Positions 21,899-33,909 of a DNA stretch of 64,000 nt are shown in pieces. The notes beneath the pieces are model-generated. The model was given only the letters and a program-made list of their open reading frames with translations. It was not told the origin of the DNA and ran no database searches. The stretch is from contig CM062814.1 of NCBI GenBank assembly GCA_031772625.1, positions 818,780,757-818,844,756 on the forward strand, read 5' to 3'. Position numbers and translations under genes: made by a program. How positions within the stretch are numbered: position 1 is the first letter of the stretch; each line of letters opens with the position of its first letter. Source of the stretch: Pinus tabuliformis. Lineage: Eukaryota; Streptophyta; Pinopsida; Pinales; Pinaceae.

Positions 21899-22228
21899 GT
21901 AAGTCCTGTTAACATGTCTTTTGCAACATTCCTTTAGCCTTTTGTGTTTCCGCTTGTGTGAGTGCTGTTTGCTTAATTTATGTGAGCGATTGCTATAGTT
22001 TTCATGTATAATATCTTGTACTAGCACCATTTCAGTTTTCGTTAGCATCTCACTGTTGTCGCATGCATGACACTATTTTGCACGAACGGTCACTGATTCG
22101 GCGACTCGCTTCACAAAAATGCATGTTGTTCCACTTTCTAAATCTTTCATTCATTGTTTGCATGCATGATCATTCAATCCTGCTTACACTCAATATCGCC
22201 ATGCATTTACATTCATATTTTCTTTCAG
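21899..22228 (+). other. Intron-like interval 1 in 5' LTR of element C
   Basis: TTTACAG|GTAAGTCC at 21899 is a near-ideal plant donor, and TTTTCTTTCAG at 22218-22228 a good acceptor. The matching interval in the 3' LTR (41758-42086) keeps both signals at almost the same length (329 versus 330 bp). No transcript evidence is available. Confidence 0.45.
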
Positions 22229-22285
22229 TTGTCCATCGGCGAGTTTGGGAAACCTTGGCTCGAACTCTGCCTCACCAAGACAACA

Positions 22286-22602
22286 TTGTGCAATCCAAAA
22301 AGGGAAGGCTCTACCTTCCTCTCAGAAAATTCACATTTCTTCCCAGTGACTATCCTCTAGTCTTGCATTGCGAAATTCTGAAAGGCAGTGACTGCTGGCC
22401 CAGAAAATTGCACAATACAGTCACTGGGCATGCAACCATTGCCAGTAGAAAATGCGCATTGCGCAATTCTCGTAGCCAGCAGGCCAGTCTGGATTACGCA
22501 TTGCACAATTCCAGCAGCCAGCCAGCCTCCTAGCAGCTCAAACTACTGTTTGTGTAGTTCTGGCAGCTAGTCTCCCAGCCTCCCAGGAAAAATCGCGCAA
22601 TC
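22286..22602. repeat. Palindrome array, 5' LTR, cluster 2
   Basis: Six or more variants of ATTGCGCAAT (near 22286, 22365, 22406, 22450, 22460, 22498, 22591), including exact ATTGCGCAAT-type cores. Clusters 1 and 2 lie on either side of intron-like interval 1. Confidence 0.7.
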
Positions 22603-22741
22603 CTTTCCAGTCAATCCCCAAGTATGTTGCATGTTGTTCCTCAAGTTTGCTTTGGTTTTAGTTGACAGATTATTTTCCATGCATGTCGCTATGTCTCCAG
22701 ATCTAGCAGGTGTTCGTTCGTCTCTTAGCGATTCATGATCA

Positions 22742-23645
22742 ATGGCCTCCAAGTGTGCAGGATCAAAGGACACTAACGGAAGTGCAACTGGATCAACAAT
22801 TGAGTGAGTGTCTAAAAATTTGTCGATCTATGAAGACACTAAGATGATTGTAGACAAGGACATCAAGTTGAAATGGCAAGAGATCAATGATTCATTTGTA
22901 GGCACATCTTGGGAAGTTATCAAAGACCACCAAGTCTATGTGAACATTCACAAGTTTGGCTTGTACCGGATTGCATGCATGTATCCCGTGATCCCATGCG
23001 CGAACATGATACATTGGATCGTCTCACACACTGACCCTGAGATAATGACATTGAGCAGTGTTAACGACACGTATATTCCGACCTTTAGGGCACATGATTA
23101 TGAACAAATGTATCAAATTTGGAAGCTAGTGATCACCATGGAAACACCCTTCAGCATACCCAGTAGCAATTCCAATTCCAAACATATATTGAATAATTGG
23201 GTGAAGGAGCTGACCAAATTCAGGATGACACCCAACCAAGTCTACAAGATGAAGATACTATGGAAGGTGTATCAATACTTGGTCATATTTTCATGTCGCT
23301 TGTATGCCCAAGAGAGCACATAAACCTTCCCGCAGAGTTGGGTGATCACATTGGACCAACTGGCCAGAGAAGGCAAGCATGCAATTGGTCCGACATGTGA
23401 AGGAACAGGTAGCAAGAGCTCGACGGCCACCCAAAGGTCAGCAGGCATAAATCTACATGTCCTCTTACATATTGGATGAAATTTGTGCCCATTAGAAGTT
23501 CCCGGGCTTGAAGTGGGCATGAACATCGACAGAGACCTTTGTGAACACTTATTGTAAGATGTTGTCTGAATGATTCTTCAGAGGAGTTATCACACAGATG
23601 TCCAATCATTTTGTCACCTTGGTATACAAGATGATATTTGAACAT
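22742..23645 (+). pseudogene. LTR-borne frame of element C, 5' copy (truncated)
   Basis: Begins MASKCAGSKDTNGSAT and aligns with the 3' LTR copy from 42600. Conserved blocks include LSIYEDTK(M/L)IVDKDIKLKW, VYVNIHKF, MIHWIVSHT, ELTKFRMTPN and FPQSWVITLDQLARE. Lesions: TGA near 22805, TAA at 23321, a frameshift soon after, and the deletion at 23641 that removes the second half. The protein family is not recognised. The composition is soluble, Lys-rich and without membrane segments. An 88-bp intron-like interval (22622-22709, GT..AG) lies just upstream. Conservation of residues between the two LTR copies supports past coding use. Confidence 0.55.
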
Positions 23646-24178
23646 GGATGTATTGTATGACTAGAACATACACTTCTTAATATAATAGAGCCAACACATT
23701 TCATGCATATGTCATATTGTATTCCAGTGATCTTGTTTACTCTAAATGATATATGTATCTATTTTCTTACGCATGCATGTATGGACTATTCTTTATAAGT
23801 ATGTATGAATATTACTGAAATGTGTTTATTGGTTTAACCATCACTTTGGACTGCTCGCTAACTTTATTTCCACTTTGTGATGCATCTTCGCTCGTGTGTT
23901 CCCTTCCAAGCTGCGTGCTATCACAGGTTTCTAAGGGGCGCACTCACCCCACTTGCCATGTGTTAGAACCGTTCATGCACCTTCCTTGAGTCGCCACAGC
24001 TGTCACACCCTTGATACCAACAGGGACATCTTGCTTGCCTATGTGCGAAACCGCAGTTAAGGCGATACCGTATGACCCACTGTTGGGACTTCTACACCAA
24101 ACGGTCTGAGGTCTAATTGGGACTTCTTACCGAGGTGATCCCCTGACATGTTGGTGAGTCTAGTACCATCAACATTTC

Positions 24179-24195
24179 TGGCACTAGAAGGAGGG
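24179..24195 (+). other. Primer binding site of element C
   Basis: TGGCACTAGAAGGAGGG lies four bases after the LTR end. It begins TGG, and a single CpG-type change from TGGCGC would give a form I recall from plant gypsy elements. It supports reading 21072-24174 as a 5' LTR. Confidence 0.6.
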
Positions 24196-24248
24196 AAAAA
24201 TGACAAACTGTGTCCTCTCATTCTATTTTGAACCTTTGCACATCTATC

Positions 24249-24785
24249 ATGGATGTTGTTACACTCATCCCTCCACGATGTCTTTCGCATGCTGAACCTC
24301 TCCACATCACGAGGGAGTTCAAAGATCTCTTGTCCGAATTCACGTATGATGGTGAAGGCGAAGTGGTTCGGCCTATGTTCTTACATGACTTCCTTTCCAT
24401 GCTTGATGAGGAAGATCGATGTTCTGATGAACAGGCCAGCCAGCTACTGGCACACGCACTTTGCGAATCCCCACGACAATGGTGTTGCAGCGTACCGGCT
24501 GACAACGTGCACTCACTTGAGCATTTTTGTGATCTCATTGAAGATACTTTCCATCATTTTGATCCAGAACATCTTGACCAAAAATTTTTACAACAACAGA
24601 AGGCTTTGCATGAATCACCTATGGATTTTTGGCAGCGCTTCTGTGATTTGCAGTTTCAAGCTCCGAAAAGACAGATAAATTTCCTTATCTTTGGGATAGA
24701 TTCAAGTATTGTCTTAACAAATAAATTCATCCCAAGAATAATTTTAAGCCCAAGCCTCGCTCAACATACTTCAGTGATGGGGCTA
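24249..24785 (+). pseudogene. Gag of element C, N-terminal part
   Basis: From MDVVTLIPPRCLSHAEPL. The part ALCESPRQWCCSVPADN..SLEHFCDLIEDTFHHF..E followed by DFWQRFCDLQFQAPKRQINF matches the general Retrotrans_gag layout (a W in the first helix, then F...F...F). A one-base deletion near 24682 shifts the frame: the true continuation PYLWDRFKYCLNK lies in the next phase, with one nonsense codon, and runs on to the insertion point of D1 at 24785. The gene resumes at 38580 beyond D1. Confidence 0.65.
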
Positions 24786-25251
24786 TGATGAGCCTCATCC
24801 TTGAGTAATTATATGGGTCTTAATTGGCCTTAATTCACCTCCTAGCTTAGTCAAACCAACCATTCTCACAACTTATTGCATACTTTTTATTATATTTTGT
24901 TTATGAAATGATTTAGAGTTGGATATTTGGCTTTGTGGTCTAATGTGCATGTAATGCAGGAATAAAGGATAAAAGCAAGGAAAAATGCAGGTATAAAGGA
25001 TAAAAGCAAAGAACTATGGAAAAGACCTTGGTAAAGACTAAAATGGGACAAGGGAGAGTAACTATAAGAGGTAAATCCTCCTCATTTACTACCCCTCCAT
25101 TCAAATATTCCACCATCAGCTCGGAGTGCACACAACCATCACTTTGAAGACTGAAATATAGTCGAGCAAGGGAAGGGGACAGAAACCAATTTTTCTTGAG
25201 TAATAGGCCAAGCCTCCCTAATGTGAAGAAAGTCGTTAGATACTTCAAATG

Positions 25252-25259
25252 TATAAATA
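25252..25259 (+). promoter_or_regulatory. TATA box of D1 5' LTR
   Basis: TATAAATA in the context ATGTATAAATAGAGAGGC. It is conserved in the 3' LTR (36550-36557) and in the related D2 LTR (54808-54815). Transcription should start about 30 bp downstream. Confidence 0.7.
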
Positions 25260-26029
25260 GAGAGGCTTAGGACCTCAGTAGGATTTGGACTTCTATTGTA
25301 AAATTCTGTTTTATTTCTGAGCCGTAAGAGACTTTGACAGTTTGTTCTATAATCCATGGTTTTTATAATAAGAATGATTTATGTTTAAGCCATCTCTGAT
25401 TTAACTTCGAGGGCTGAAGCTCTTGGGTTAGCGCCCAACCCAAGCAACCAAAGCTCCTCTTTACTATACATGTATGCTAGCATAGAGTTTTGTTCTGTTT
25501 ATTCGCTTAAGTAGTTTCATGGTTTTCTGTTCATTTGCTTAAGTAGCCTTATGATTTTCACTATTTATTTTCTTAAGTAGTTGCACTTTCATTACAAAAA
25601 TATAATGTATATTATTCATGGTTTTCCTGTTCATTTGCTCCAGTAGCTTCATTTGCTGTAGTTTACTTCCATTTAATCCTTCTTTCAATTCACAGGTTAG
25701 TTAGGAGAAAAAGATCGATATTAGGTTGTGCGTAGGTGTCTTGGCCTCATCTCCTCCCTCTAGGACCATGAATTGAGGAAGGGACCCTTCAGCAGCCCCA
25801 AAAACATAGGTTTTTGGTTCTCACATGAGCTAGGGAGTTCGCTGTTTGATGCAGTTATTTGTTCACCATCACTGGTTTTCTCTGTCATTTTCATTTGAAA
25901 CTGCCTTAAGCACATTCCTCATGCATCACTTCCTCTCCATACGATCACCAAAAAACCTTCACAGTCACCACCTGATTCATTAGTTTTCTCCAACTGCTGC
26001 CTCGCATGGAGTCCACCACTTACTTTATG

Positions 26030-26790
26030 AACTTTAAGTCCCCACCGTCGATCTGCCTCGCCTGATCTGACAGTTATCTCATCACCCAATCACTTTAGGT
26101 GCTTTAAACCCCCATTGTTGATCTGTCTCGCCTGATCCGACAACTATCACTTCACCCGATCACCAATTAGCTTGGCTGATCTCCACTATTGATCAACCCC
26201 GCTTGATCCAACGGCTATCGCGCAATCTCGCGCGGATTAGTGCATGAACTTTATTCGCCCAAGAGCGTGTGAGAAAAGTGGTTTTCTTGTGCTACGTGTC
26301 GCGTAGTAATGCTAATCACATGAAATTTTAAAATATAGCTTATAGCCTTGAGGGCGTGCGAGAAACTACTTACCACCTTAGAAACCCGCTCCATGATTTC
26401 TGCACATTTCTTTTCCCTGTGATATGATTTCCGTCGTCCATATCTTGACTTCACCCGTGCGATAAGATCTCAATCATTCATCACTCCTATTAGCCTCGTT
26501 CGTCCATCTCTTCACTTCACCCGCGCGATTAGATCTCAACCATTCATCTCCTATTAACCTCGTTCATCCATCCACTCACTTAATCCCTTGCAATACGATC
26601 TCTGCTGCTCATCCTGTTCATTAACCCCGCTTATCCATTTATTCGCTTAAGCCTTTGCGATAAGATCTCCATCATTCATCCTATTTGTTAACCCTATTCG
26701 CCCATCTATCTATGTAACCTCCTGCGATCCGATCTCTGCTGTTGATTTACCTTTCACCCGACTGATCCAACGATTCTTATGCACTGTTAC
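26030..26790. repeat. CpG-containing tandem array in D1 5' LTR
   Basis: About a dozen diverged units of 60-70 bp. Early units carry a CTCGCCTGATC(T/C)GACA core; later ones carry CGTTCGTCCATCTCTTCACT and GCGATTAGATCTCAACCATT. The partner array lies at 37320-38070. Confidence 0.7.
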
Positions 26791-27283
26791 TCCCTCACGT
26801 CCTCCTTTCACTGATTTCGTCCTCTGATTGCTCTTCCTCTTGAAAGTTGACTTAGTTTAGTTCTTTGCTTACACCTTAGTCTAGTTTTGATGCTCTTTAC
26901 TTCTGCAACTTAGATAATTAGCATTAGGTTAGTGTTGATTTAAAAATTCTATTTAGGCATAGTTGTTTAACTAGCTAGCTAGAGTATGGTGTGATTTATC
27001 ATTACATGTTGATTTCTTCATTGATGTAGTAGAGTAGCTCTCCCTTAGGATATATTTGCTCTTCTTCCATCAAAATAAATCTTCTTCTGACCCTATAGAA
27101 GTCTGGCTTGGAACCCCTGGGGTCTCTTTCCAGATGAGCAGTGACAACAGGCAGTATCTTCACTTTTACTTGTGCATATAGCACTATCACCTCCAAGTTT
27201 GTATGAACCGCGGGTTGATAAGTAAAGCTGGTAGCCCTGGGATTTGCAACATTATTGTTGCAATACCTAGGCTCATCACTTTT

Positions 27284-27300
27284 TGGCGCTGTTGCCGAGG
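27284..27300 (+). other. Primer binding site of D1
   Basis: TGGCGCTGTTGCCGAGG, five bases after the LTR end. It is close to TGGCGCCGTTGCCGGGG, a form commonly read as complementary to tRNA-Asp in plant gypsy elements. Confidence 0.8.
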
Positions 27301-27529
27301 AGGTGTCTAAGTAGAAGTAATTACTACTTTTCTTCTACTTCTAGTCTTCAACTTTCTTTTCTTCTACTTCTTATCCTCAATTTTCTTCCATTAGTTTATT
27401 TTTGCAAAAGTAATCTAGTTTCTTTCTTTCTTTCTTTCAGTTGTCATTATCTGCTTTCCTTTCCATTCTGCAAGCACTTTATAGCTTTAACAAAATCTTA
27501 CAAAAACCAACCCAAAAACATTTCCTTTC

Positions 27530-28987
27530 ATGCCTCGTACGAATAGGGACAATTTAGGTAAATTCTTGACAAATACCCCCACCACATCTAATAGTCAACC
27601 TTCTCTGTTCTTCGGTGACTGTGAAGTGGAAGAACCTTTAGGTGAGAAACCTTACATATTTGAAGAACCTAAAAGGGAAGAAGAAGAGGAACAACCCATT
27701 CCTACTGAACCAATGACTGGAAACCAAAATGATAGGGGAGATAGAGAGAGACTTGAGAGTGCCTTCCCCATCAAGGAGACCAATGGGGACACTAAGATGA
27801 AGAATATAAGCCCCTATGCTCTACCTCATTTTCATGGCTTAACCACAGAGGACCCTGACACTTTCCTATTTGAATTTTCTTTTATATGCCGAACCTATGA
27901 CTATACAGATGATGAGCAAAAGTTAAAACTGTTTCCATAAACTCTCAAGGATGCAACATTATGCTGGTTCATGGGTTTACCTAGAGATAGCATCACAACT
28001 TGGGCTCAGATGCATCAGAATTTCAACAACAAATAAAGGGAATACTGTAGGTCAAAGGATACTAAAGAAGAGATTTTTAGGATGACCATAGGCCATGATG
28101 AATCCTTAGAAGACTATGAAGAAAGATTCCAACTCAATTACAAAAGGGCTAGGTGCATACTTGACCTTGAGTCACTAAAGTTGGTCCTACTTAGAGGAGT
28201 AATGGAAGATCTTTTGGATACCTTACACATGATAGTAGGAGGATATGTCTACCAATTACGCTATGACGATATCAAGAATCTCTTTAGAAACCACTCTAGG
28301 TCAGCCAGGAAAAAGGGTAGGGGTAGTCAACCTATGGCTAGTACATCATCCTCCAACTTATCCATCAAGGGTGAAATTGGAAATATGTTGGAAGATTTCA
28401 AAAGTGATATGCTGCAAACCCTTGCCTTACAATTAGACACCATGAACATCAAAAGGAAGCAAGAGGAAGTAGAGAGAGCCTTGGCCATCCTTTTTCCTAG
28501 ATGCACTAGGAGGCATCCTATGAACGAATGCCCATTAAACTGTATTAATATTTGTCTAGTCTGCGAAGAAAACCACTCCATGGACAAGTGCCCTTCTTTA
28601 CTTGGACTCAAAGTTGTATATCAATGAGCTGAAGGGGTCACTGAGCAGCTTTGCTACATCAACCAAAGGAGACCTCCTGGGCCTAGACCATACAAGCAGG
28701 GTATGCAAGGGTCATCCCATGCATATTACAACCCCAACCAAGCCACAACTATACTTCTTGGGGACCTCCTGCTCATCCTTCCTGGTCTACACCCCCTCCT
28801 TGCTCCTATGCATCTCAGTATCAATCCCAGCCAACCAGCTAGTCATTTCAAACTTATGTTCAGCCATAACATCAGTGGAATACCCCACACCAGGGGGGGA
28901 GGCCCCAATTCAACAATGTTCCAGCCCTATTGCCTCCACCACCTACCTAACCACAAATCTTACACTCTGATCCACCTAAGAAACCCC
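27530..28987 (+). pseudogene. Gag of element D1
   Basis: Begins MPRTNRDNLGKF in a good position after the primer site. One phase runs to about 28900 with stops at 27938, 28034 and 28625. A Gag domain spans ~27820-28290 (FHGLTTEDPDTFLFEF, WFMGLPRDSITTWAQM, DYEERFQLNYKRARC). Two zinc knuckles of unusual spacing C-x2-C-x3-H-x4-C follow at about 28495-28595; in the first the leading Cys is lost (FPRCTRRHPMNEC), the second (CLVCEENHSMDKC) is complete. A Pro/Gln/Asn-rich linker follows to the frameshift near 28900-28990. The related D2 copy keeps both knuckles. Gag coats and packages element RNA; this copy cannot be translated through. Confidence 0.8.
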
Positions 28988-28989
28988 AG

Positions 28990-30120
28990 ATGCCGGCCCA
29001 ACCAAATCCAAACCCAAACAATAGGCAGGCTCAACAAGCATATAGTGGAGAGACATCATACCCAGCTTATGTTGTAGAAATCCAAGAGATCAACCTAAGA
29101 TCTGGGAGAATTATCCTTGATAACCAACCTCCCTCTCCACATAGGGAGGTTGAGGAAGAAAAAGAGGAAAGCCACCTTAAAGTAAATCCACCTTTTCCTG
29201 AGAGATTAACCGAACCACTCTAGCCTACCCCAGAAGAAATTAAACTTCTAGGAGAATTGAAAAATCTATGTGTAAAGATCCCCCTTCCCCAAGCCATCAA
29301 AGATGTTCCCATTTACAAAAAGTTGATTAAGGAGAAGTTCCTCAAGAATCTAGGAAGAAGAAAAAGGGATGCCCCTACCATTAATGTCATTGGGCAGTGG
29401 TCTGACTTAATGTTGGGGTAGGTAATATGTCCAAAATATTTAGACCCTGGAAGCCTTGTAGTAGATGTGCACATCAATGGAACCATTGTCCCACACACTC
29501 TGATTGATCTTGGGGTTGCCATTGATGTGATGACTAAGGACACCATTCTCAATCTCAACCTCCAAGGGTCATTAAGGAAGACCACAAAAATTCTGCAACT
29601 TGCAGACCATTCCACAGTCATCCTTGAGGGAATTATGGAGGATGTGATCATCTCCATTGACTCCTGAGAGTACCCTGCAGATTTCCTAGTTCTCCAGCCT
29701 AAAGCTAAGGTTACTGGTTACCCCCTCATCCTTGGGAGGCCATGGTTGGCCACAACTAATGCTTACATTAGCTGTAGAGCTGGGAATATGACCATCAAGG
29801 ATGGGCATATGCCCAAAGAATTAGTCCTATACCCTCCCACTCAACCTACCCTAGAGCATGATTTACCTTTATGGTTGGAGGAGGAGGAAGAGGATGAGGT
29901 TTATGCCCAACTTTATGCTTTTGAAACAACCATAGGAGGAGGACAACAATATGGGGATGACTTAATTAAACACCTACTCCAAAGCCCAACTCTAAGTTCA
30001 CTACCATTAGAAGAAGAAGTAAGGGAAACCTATAAAAATCATCCAATTTACTTATGCTTGGCCAATTCCAACCCACTTTGTGTCAAAACCATAGAATTTT
30101 TCCCAGAGAAAACTTTGTAA
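28990..30120 (+). pseudogene. Protease region and linker of element D1
   Basis: Starts in a Pro/Asn-rich linker, then SYPAYVVEIQEINLRSGR. A retropepsin-like block follows: VDVHINGTIVPHTLIDLG (about 29465-29515) and AIDVMTKDTILNLNL. The usual D-S/T-G reads DLG, also in D2, so this may be a family feature rather than decay. A GRPWLATTNAYISC segment ends the fold near 29770. An acidic stretch (LWLEEEEEDEVYAQL, about 29870) leads to RT. In-frame stops occur near 29221, 29420 and 29665, with a frame change before 29746. Confidence 0.7.
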
Positions 30121-30289
30121 ATTAATCCATCTCTTTTCGCTTTAGAAGAGGAAAACCTATGCAACATGTTGAGAGAGAACCTAGAAGCCTTCACTTGGAG
30201 TTATAAGGAAATGAAGGGAGTACACCCCTCAATGTGTACTCACAGCATATACATCAAATAAGGTTGCAAGCCAGTCGGGAAACCACAAA

Positions 30290-32823
30290 GGAGGATGAAT
30301 CTAGCTCTTAAAGACAGTCAAAGAAGAACTACAAAAACTGCTAGATGCAGGATTCATTTACGCTATCTCAGACAGTGAGTGGGTCTCTCCTTTATTGTTA
30401 GTTCCCAAGAAAAATTGTAAGTGGAGGATTTGTGTTGATTATAGGGAATTAAACAAAGCCACAAAGAAGGATCATTTTCCCCTACCCTTCATTGACCAAG
30501 TGCTAGATGGCTTGGCAGGGAAGAATTTCTTTTCTTTCCTGGATGGATTCAATGGGTACAACCAAATCCAAATCTACCCAGAAGACCAGAATAATACCAC
30601 ATTCACCTGTCCTTGGGTACTTTTTCCTATAGGGTCCTTCCTCTTGGCCTATGCAATGCTCTTGCCACTTTCCAGAGAGAAATCTTGAGTATTTTTGCTG
30701 AATTAGTACATGATGTTGTGGAAATCTATATAGATCACTTTACACCTTATGGTTGTGATTTTCAAGAAGCCCTGACTAACCTAGGAAAAGTATTACACAA
30801 ATGCATTGAAATGGATCTGTATCTCAGTCCACAAAAATGTGAATTCTTAATGACTAAAGGGACTGTGCTAGGTCATTCAATATCTCAGCAAGGACTGCAG
30901 GTGGACCCAAACAAAATAGCAATCATCCAAAGGGTCCCACCTCCAAAAAATTAGAGAGATGTTAGGAGTTTCTTAGGGATAGATGGATACTACCGGAGGT
31001 TCATAAAGGACTTCAGCAAGTTGACCTCTCCTTTGTTTGGGTTGTTGGCCAAAGATTCTGAGTTTATATGGTCAAAGAGCTATCAAGAGGCCTTAGACAT
31101 TCTAAAGGGTAAGTTAACAACTGCACCAATCCTTAAAGGCCTAAACTGGGCCCTCCCTTTTCATATTCATGTTGATGCCTCACACAAAGCCATAGGAGCA
31201 ACCTTAGGTCAGGAAGAGGAGAAATTTTCCTATGCCATCTATTTTATCAGTAAGAACCTGTCAATGGCTGAGCTAAACTATACTGTGACCAAAAAGGAAC
31301 TCCTGGCTGTTGTGCATTCATTAAACAAGTTTAGGCATTACATTACAGGCTATTAAACCTTTGTGTATACTAATCATGCTGCAATCAAATATTTAATGAA
31401 AAAACCAGATGTGAATGCTAGAATTATAAGATGGTTTCTTTTATTACAACAATTTGATCTAACTATTGTTGATAAGCCTGGTAAGGAAAATGTTGTTGCT
31501 AACTTTCTATCTAGGATGAATCTACCTGCAGGTGAAGAAGAAATGGTGGATGACCAGTTGCCAGATGGGCATTTTTTTTCTATTTCAGTTCTCTACCCAT
31601 GGTTTACTGATATAGCAAACTATTTGGTATCAGCACAGTTCCCACCAAACTTGCCCTCCAAAGAAAAGAGCAAGATAGTTAGGAAGAGCACCCCCTTCAC
31701 CTGGATAGGGGGCAATATGTTCAAACTTGGCCCAGATCAAATCTTGAGAAGGTGTGTAAGGGAAGAGGAAGTCTTTGACATCTTTCTGACCTATCATGAT
31801 GGGCCTTATGGAGGTCACTTTGCAGCAAAGAGGACAACATTCAAAGTGTCGCATGTAGGCTATTATTGGCCTACCCTTCATCAGGATGTGAAAAAGTACA
31901 TTAGTTAGTGTGATTGGTGCCAGAGGATGGGATAGCCTACTCCAAGAGATGAAATGCCCCTACGACCTCAAGTGACTTTTGAGCCATTTGAAAAGTGGGG
32001 CATGGACTTCATTGGGCCTATCAACCCTCCTTCCAAGCAAAAAAGACACATCATTGTGTGCACTGATTATTTAACTAAGTGGGCTAAAACCAAGGCAATT
32101 AAGGCAACAACAGAAGAGAAGGTGGCTGAGTTCCTAAGAGAGAATGTATTCTACAAATTTGTGTACCCTAGAGAGCTAGTCACAGACCAAGGTAGGCAGT
32201 TTACCTCCAGCATGATTGAAGAACTTCTCAGCCATCACAGAATCAAGCATAGGGCCTCCACTCCCTATCATCCACAAGCTAATGAGAAAGTGGAGATGAC
32301 CAATAGGGCACTGGAGAACATCTTAACCAAGGTAGTGAGCAGTAGTAGAAAGGACTCAGCAAAAAGACTAGTTGAGGCCACCTGGGTCTATAATACCACA
32401 TGGAAGACCACCACTGGATTTACACCCTATGAGATGGTATATGAGAAAAAGGATTTGCTATCCATTAAGTTTGAATATAACACATTGAGGATGGAAGCCC
32501 AACTATATTTTGATCTTGGCCATGCACAGAAAGAAATATTGTTACATTTGAATGTCTTGGATGAATTCAGAATGCAGGCCCTCCTACATACAGAGATAAT
32601 TCAGCTTCAGAGGAAGATATGGTATGACAAGCACATCAAGGAGAAGCAATTTCAAGAGGGAGACTGGGCATTTTTATATGATTCCAGGTTTAAAGACTTC
32701 AAGTGCAAGATAAGGACAATATGGCTCAGACCTTATGTGGTGGAAAGATGCCATGATAATGGTTCAGTGCAAATCAGAACTATTGATGAAGAAGACATTC
32801 CATTGCTAGTTAATGGACACTGA
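30290..32823 (+). pseudogene. RT, RNase H and integrase of element D1
   Basis: RT: LVPKKNCKWRICVDYRELNK (30390-30450), then FFSFLDGFNGYNQIQI; a frameshift near 30630 precedes LPLGLCNA.ATFQREI. The catalytic box reads YIDHFTPYG (30727) instead of YxDD, so the second Asp is His. From 30613 to 32823 one phase continues with stops at 30952, 31354, 31906 and 31933. RNase H: IHVDASHKAIGATLGQ, TKKELLAVVHSLNKFRHY, YTNHAAIKYL. Integrase: H..H..C..C zinc region at 31790-31925, then TDYLTKW, VTDQGRQFTS and the Glu in ANEKVEM, so all three DDE residues are present. No chromodomain follows. It is dead as a polymerase. Confidence 0.85.
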
Positions 32824-32956
32824 TTGAAAATGTACAAGAGGCCTTTATCAAAACAAAAGTTCATTGATAGTATCAATAAGACAATGATGATGGTAGAGCA
32901 AGTTCCAGCTCCTCCCTCATCAGGTCACTGAAAAAGGAAAAAAGAATAAGGATTCA

Positions 32957-33128
32957 GGTGAAAACCTCCATGAGGTTCCTGAGTCCCATCTTTGGGTTTA
33001 AAACCTCATGAGGTGGCCCAAGGATGAGAAAAAATTAAAAAGATTAAGAAGATCCCTGGGTGAAAAACTTCCTTGAGGTGCCTAGGGAAGATATCTAGGG
33101 TGAAAACCTCTCTGAGGCAGCCTAGGTG
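32957..33128 (+). repeat. Post-integrase repeat block of D1
   Basis: Four imperfect units (32957, 32996, 33059, 33099) with the pattern GTGAAAACCTC, a few bases, TGAGG, GCC(T/C)(A/T)GG. They start about 130 bp after the integrase stop. The part after the array (33136-33890) has no clear coding sense and includes short CAACAACATCAGATC repeats near 33500-33550. Confidence 0.65.
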
Positions 33129-33909
33129 TTTAAAAAAAATTATAATAATAAAAAATAAAAAACATAGTTTTTATTTGCAGGTGGGTGAAAAAGACAAGCA
33201 AGGAGCAAAGAGAAGATCCAAAGCGAACCATGCCTCACATATATTCATCTCCTCCACTCCTTACCATGCATCCCTCCATCAATTCTATTGTTTTTCACTT
33301 CATTGCTTCAATTCAGGTGAAGATTGTGTTTTCTAACAGAATCACCTGAACCATTACCATCATCCCTACATCCACATACACTCCTACTCCCTCTGTCCAT
33401 TCATTACAACATCCTCACAACACCATCCAAAAACATGATCAAGAAATTCTAAGGGAGACACCACACATTGCCAAGTGGTAATCCAGGAGCTCCACAACAG
33501 CAACAACATCAGATCCAAGAGCTCCATGACAGCAACAACAACATCAGATCTTCGGTCACAAACACCTGCAAAAGCTAACAAACCATCAGCAGACAACAGA
33601 TGAGGAAGAAGAATGACCATCAACAACACCTCTGATCTTTGACAACTACAACATGGCATCAAGACCATAGGTAAGTATCCCACTCACTCACTCATATGCA
33701 TCATTTGATCAAAATTTGTAAAGGTTAAGAGGTAGTTGGTTTATAAGTGAAAAGGTGGCAAAAAGGAAATTCTTTAATAAGTCAAAAGAGAATGCAAGTG
33801 TCCATAGATATAGTATTATTATGGAAATCATTTGAGAATGCTTGAAGAATTAGGATTTGGGGTAGAAACACCAGTTCACCAAAGATACAGAGCTAGATGG
33901 GGATGAGAT

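Larger units (their letters stand above)
21072..24174 (+). repeat. 5' LTR of element C (internally deleted)
   Basis: 3103 bp, against about 4450 bp for the 3' LTR without its copia insertion. The shortfall is one deletion of about 1.34 kb at 23641-23646: both breakpoints in the other copy (48533 and 49870) carry ACATG, so the join looks like microhomology repair or slippage. The lost part includes the end of the LTR reading frame and the TATATATA promoter candidate. The retained part holds palindrome arrays, two intron-like intervals and the start of the LTR frame. Confidence 0.7.
24786..27278 (+). repeat. 5' LTR of element D1
   Basis: 2493 bp, TGATGAGC to GCTCATCA, paired with 36081-38574. 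It has a TATA box at 25252-25259 and a CpG-containing tandem array at about 26030-26790. It retains more CpG than its partner. Confidence 0.9.
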
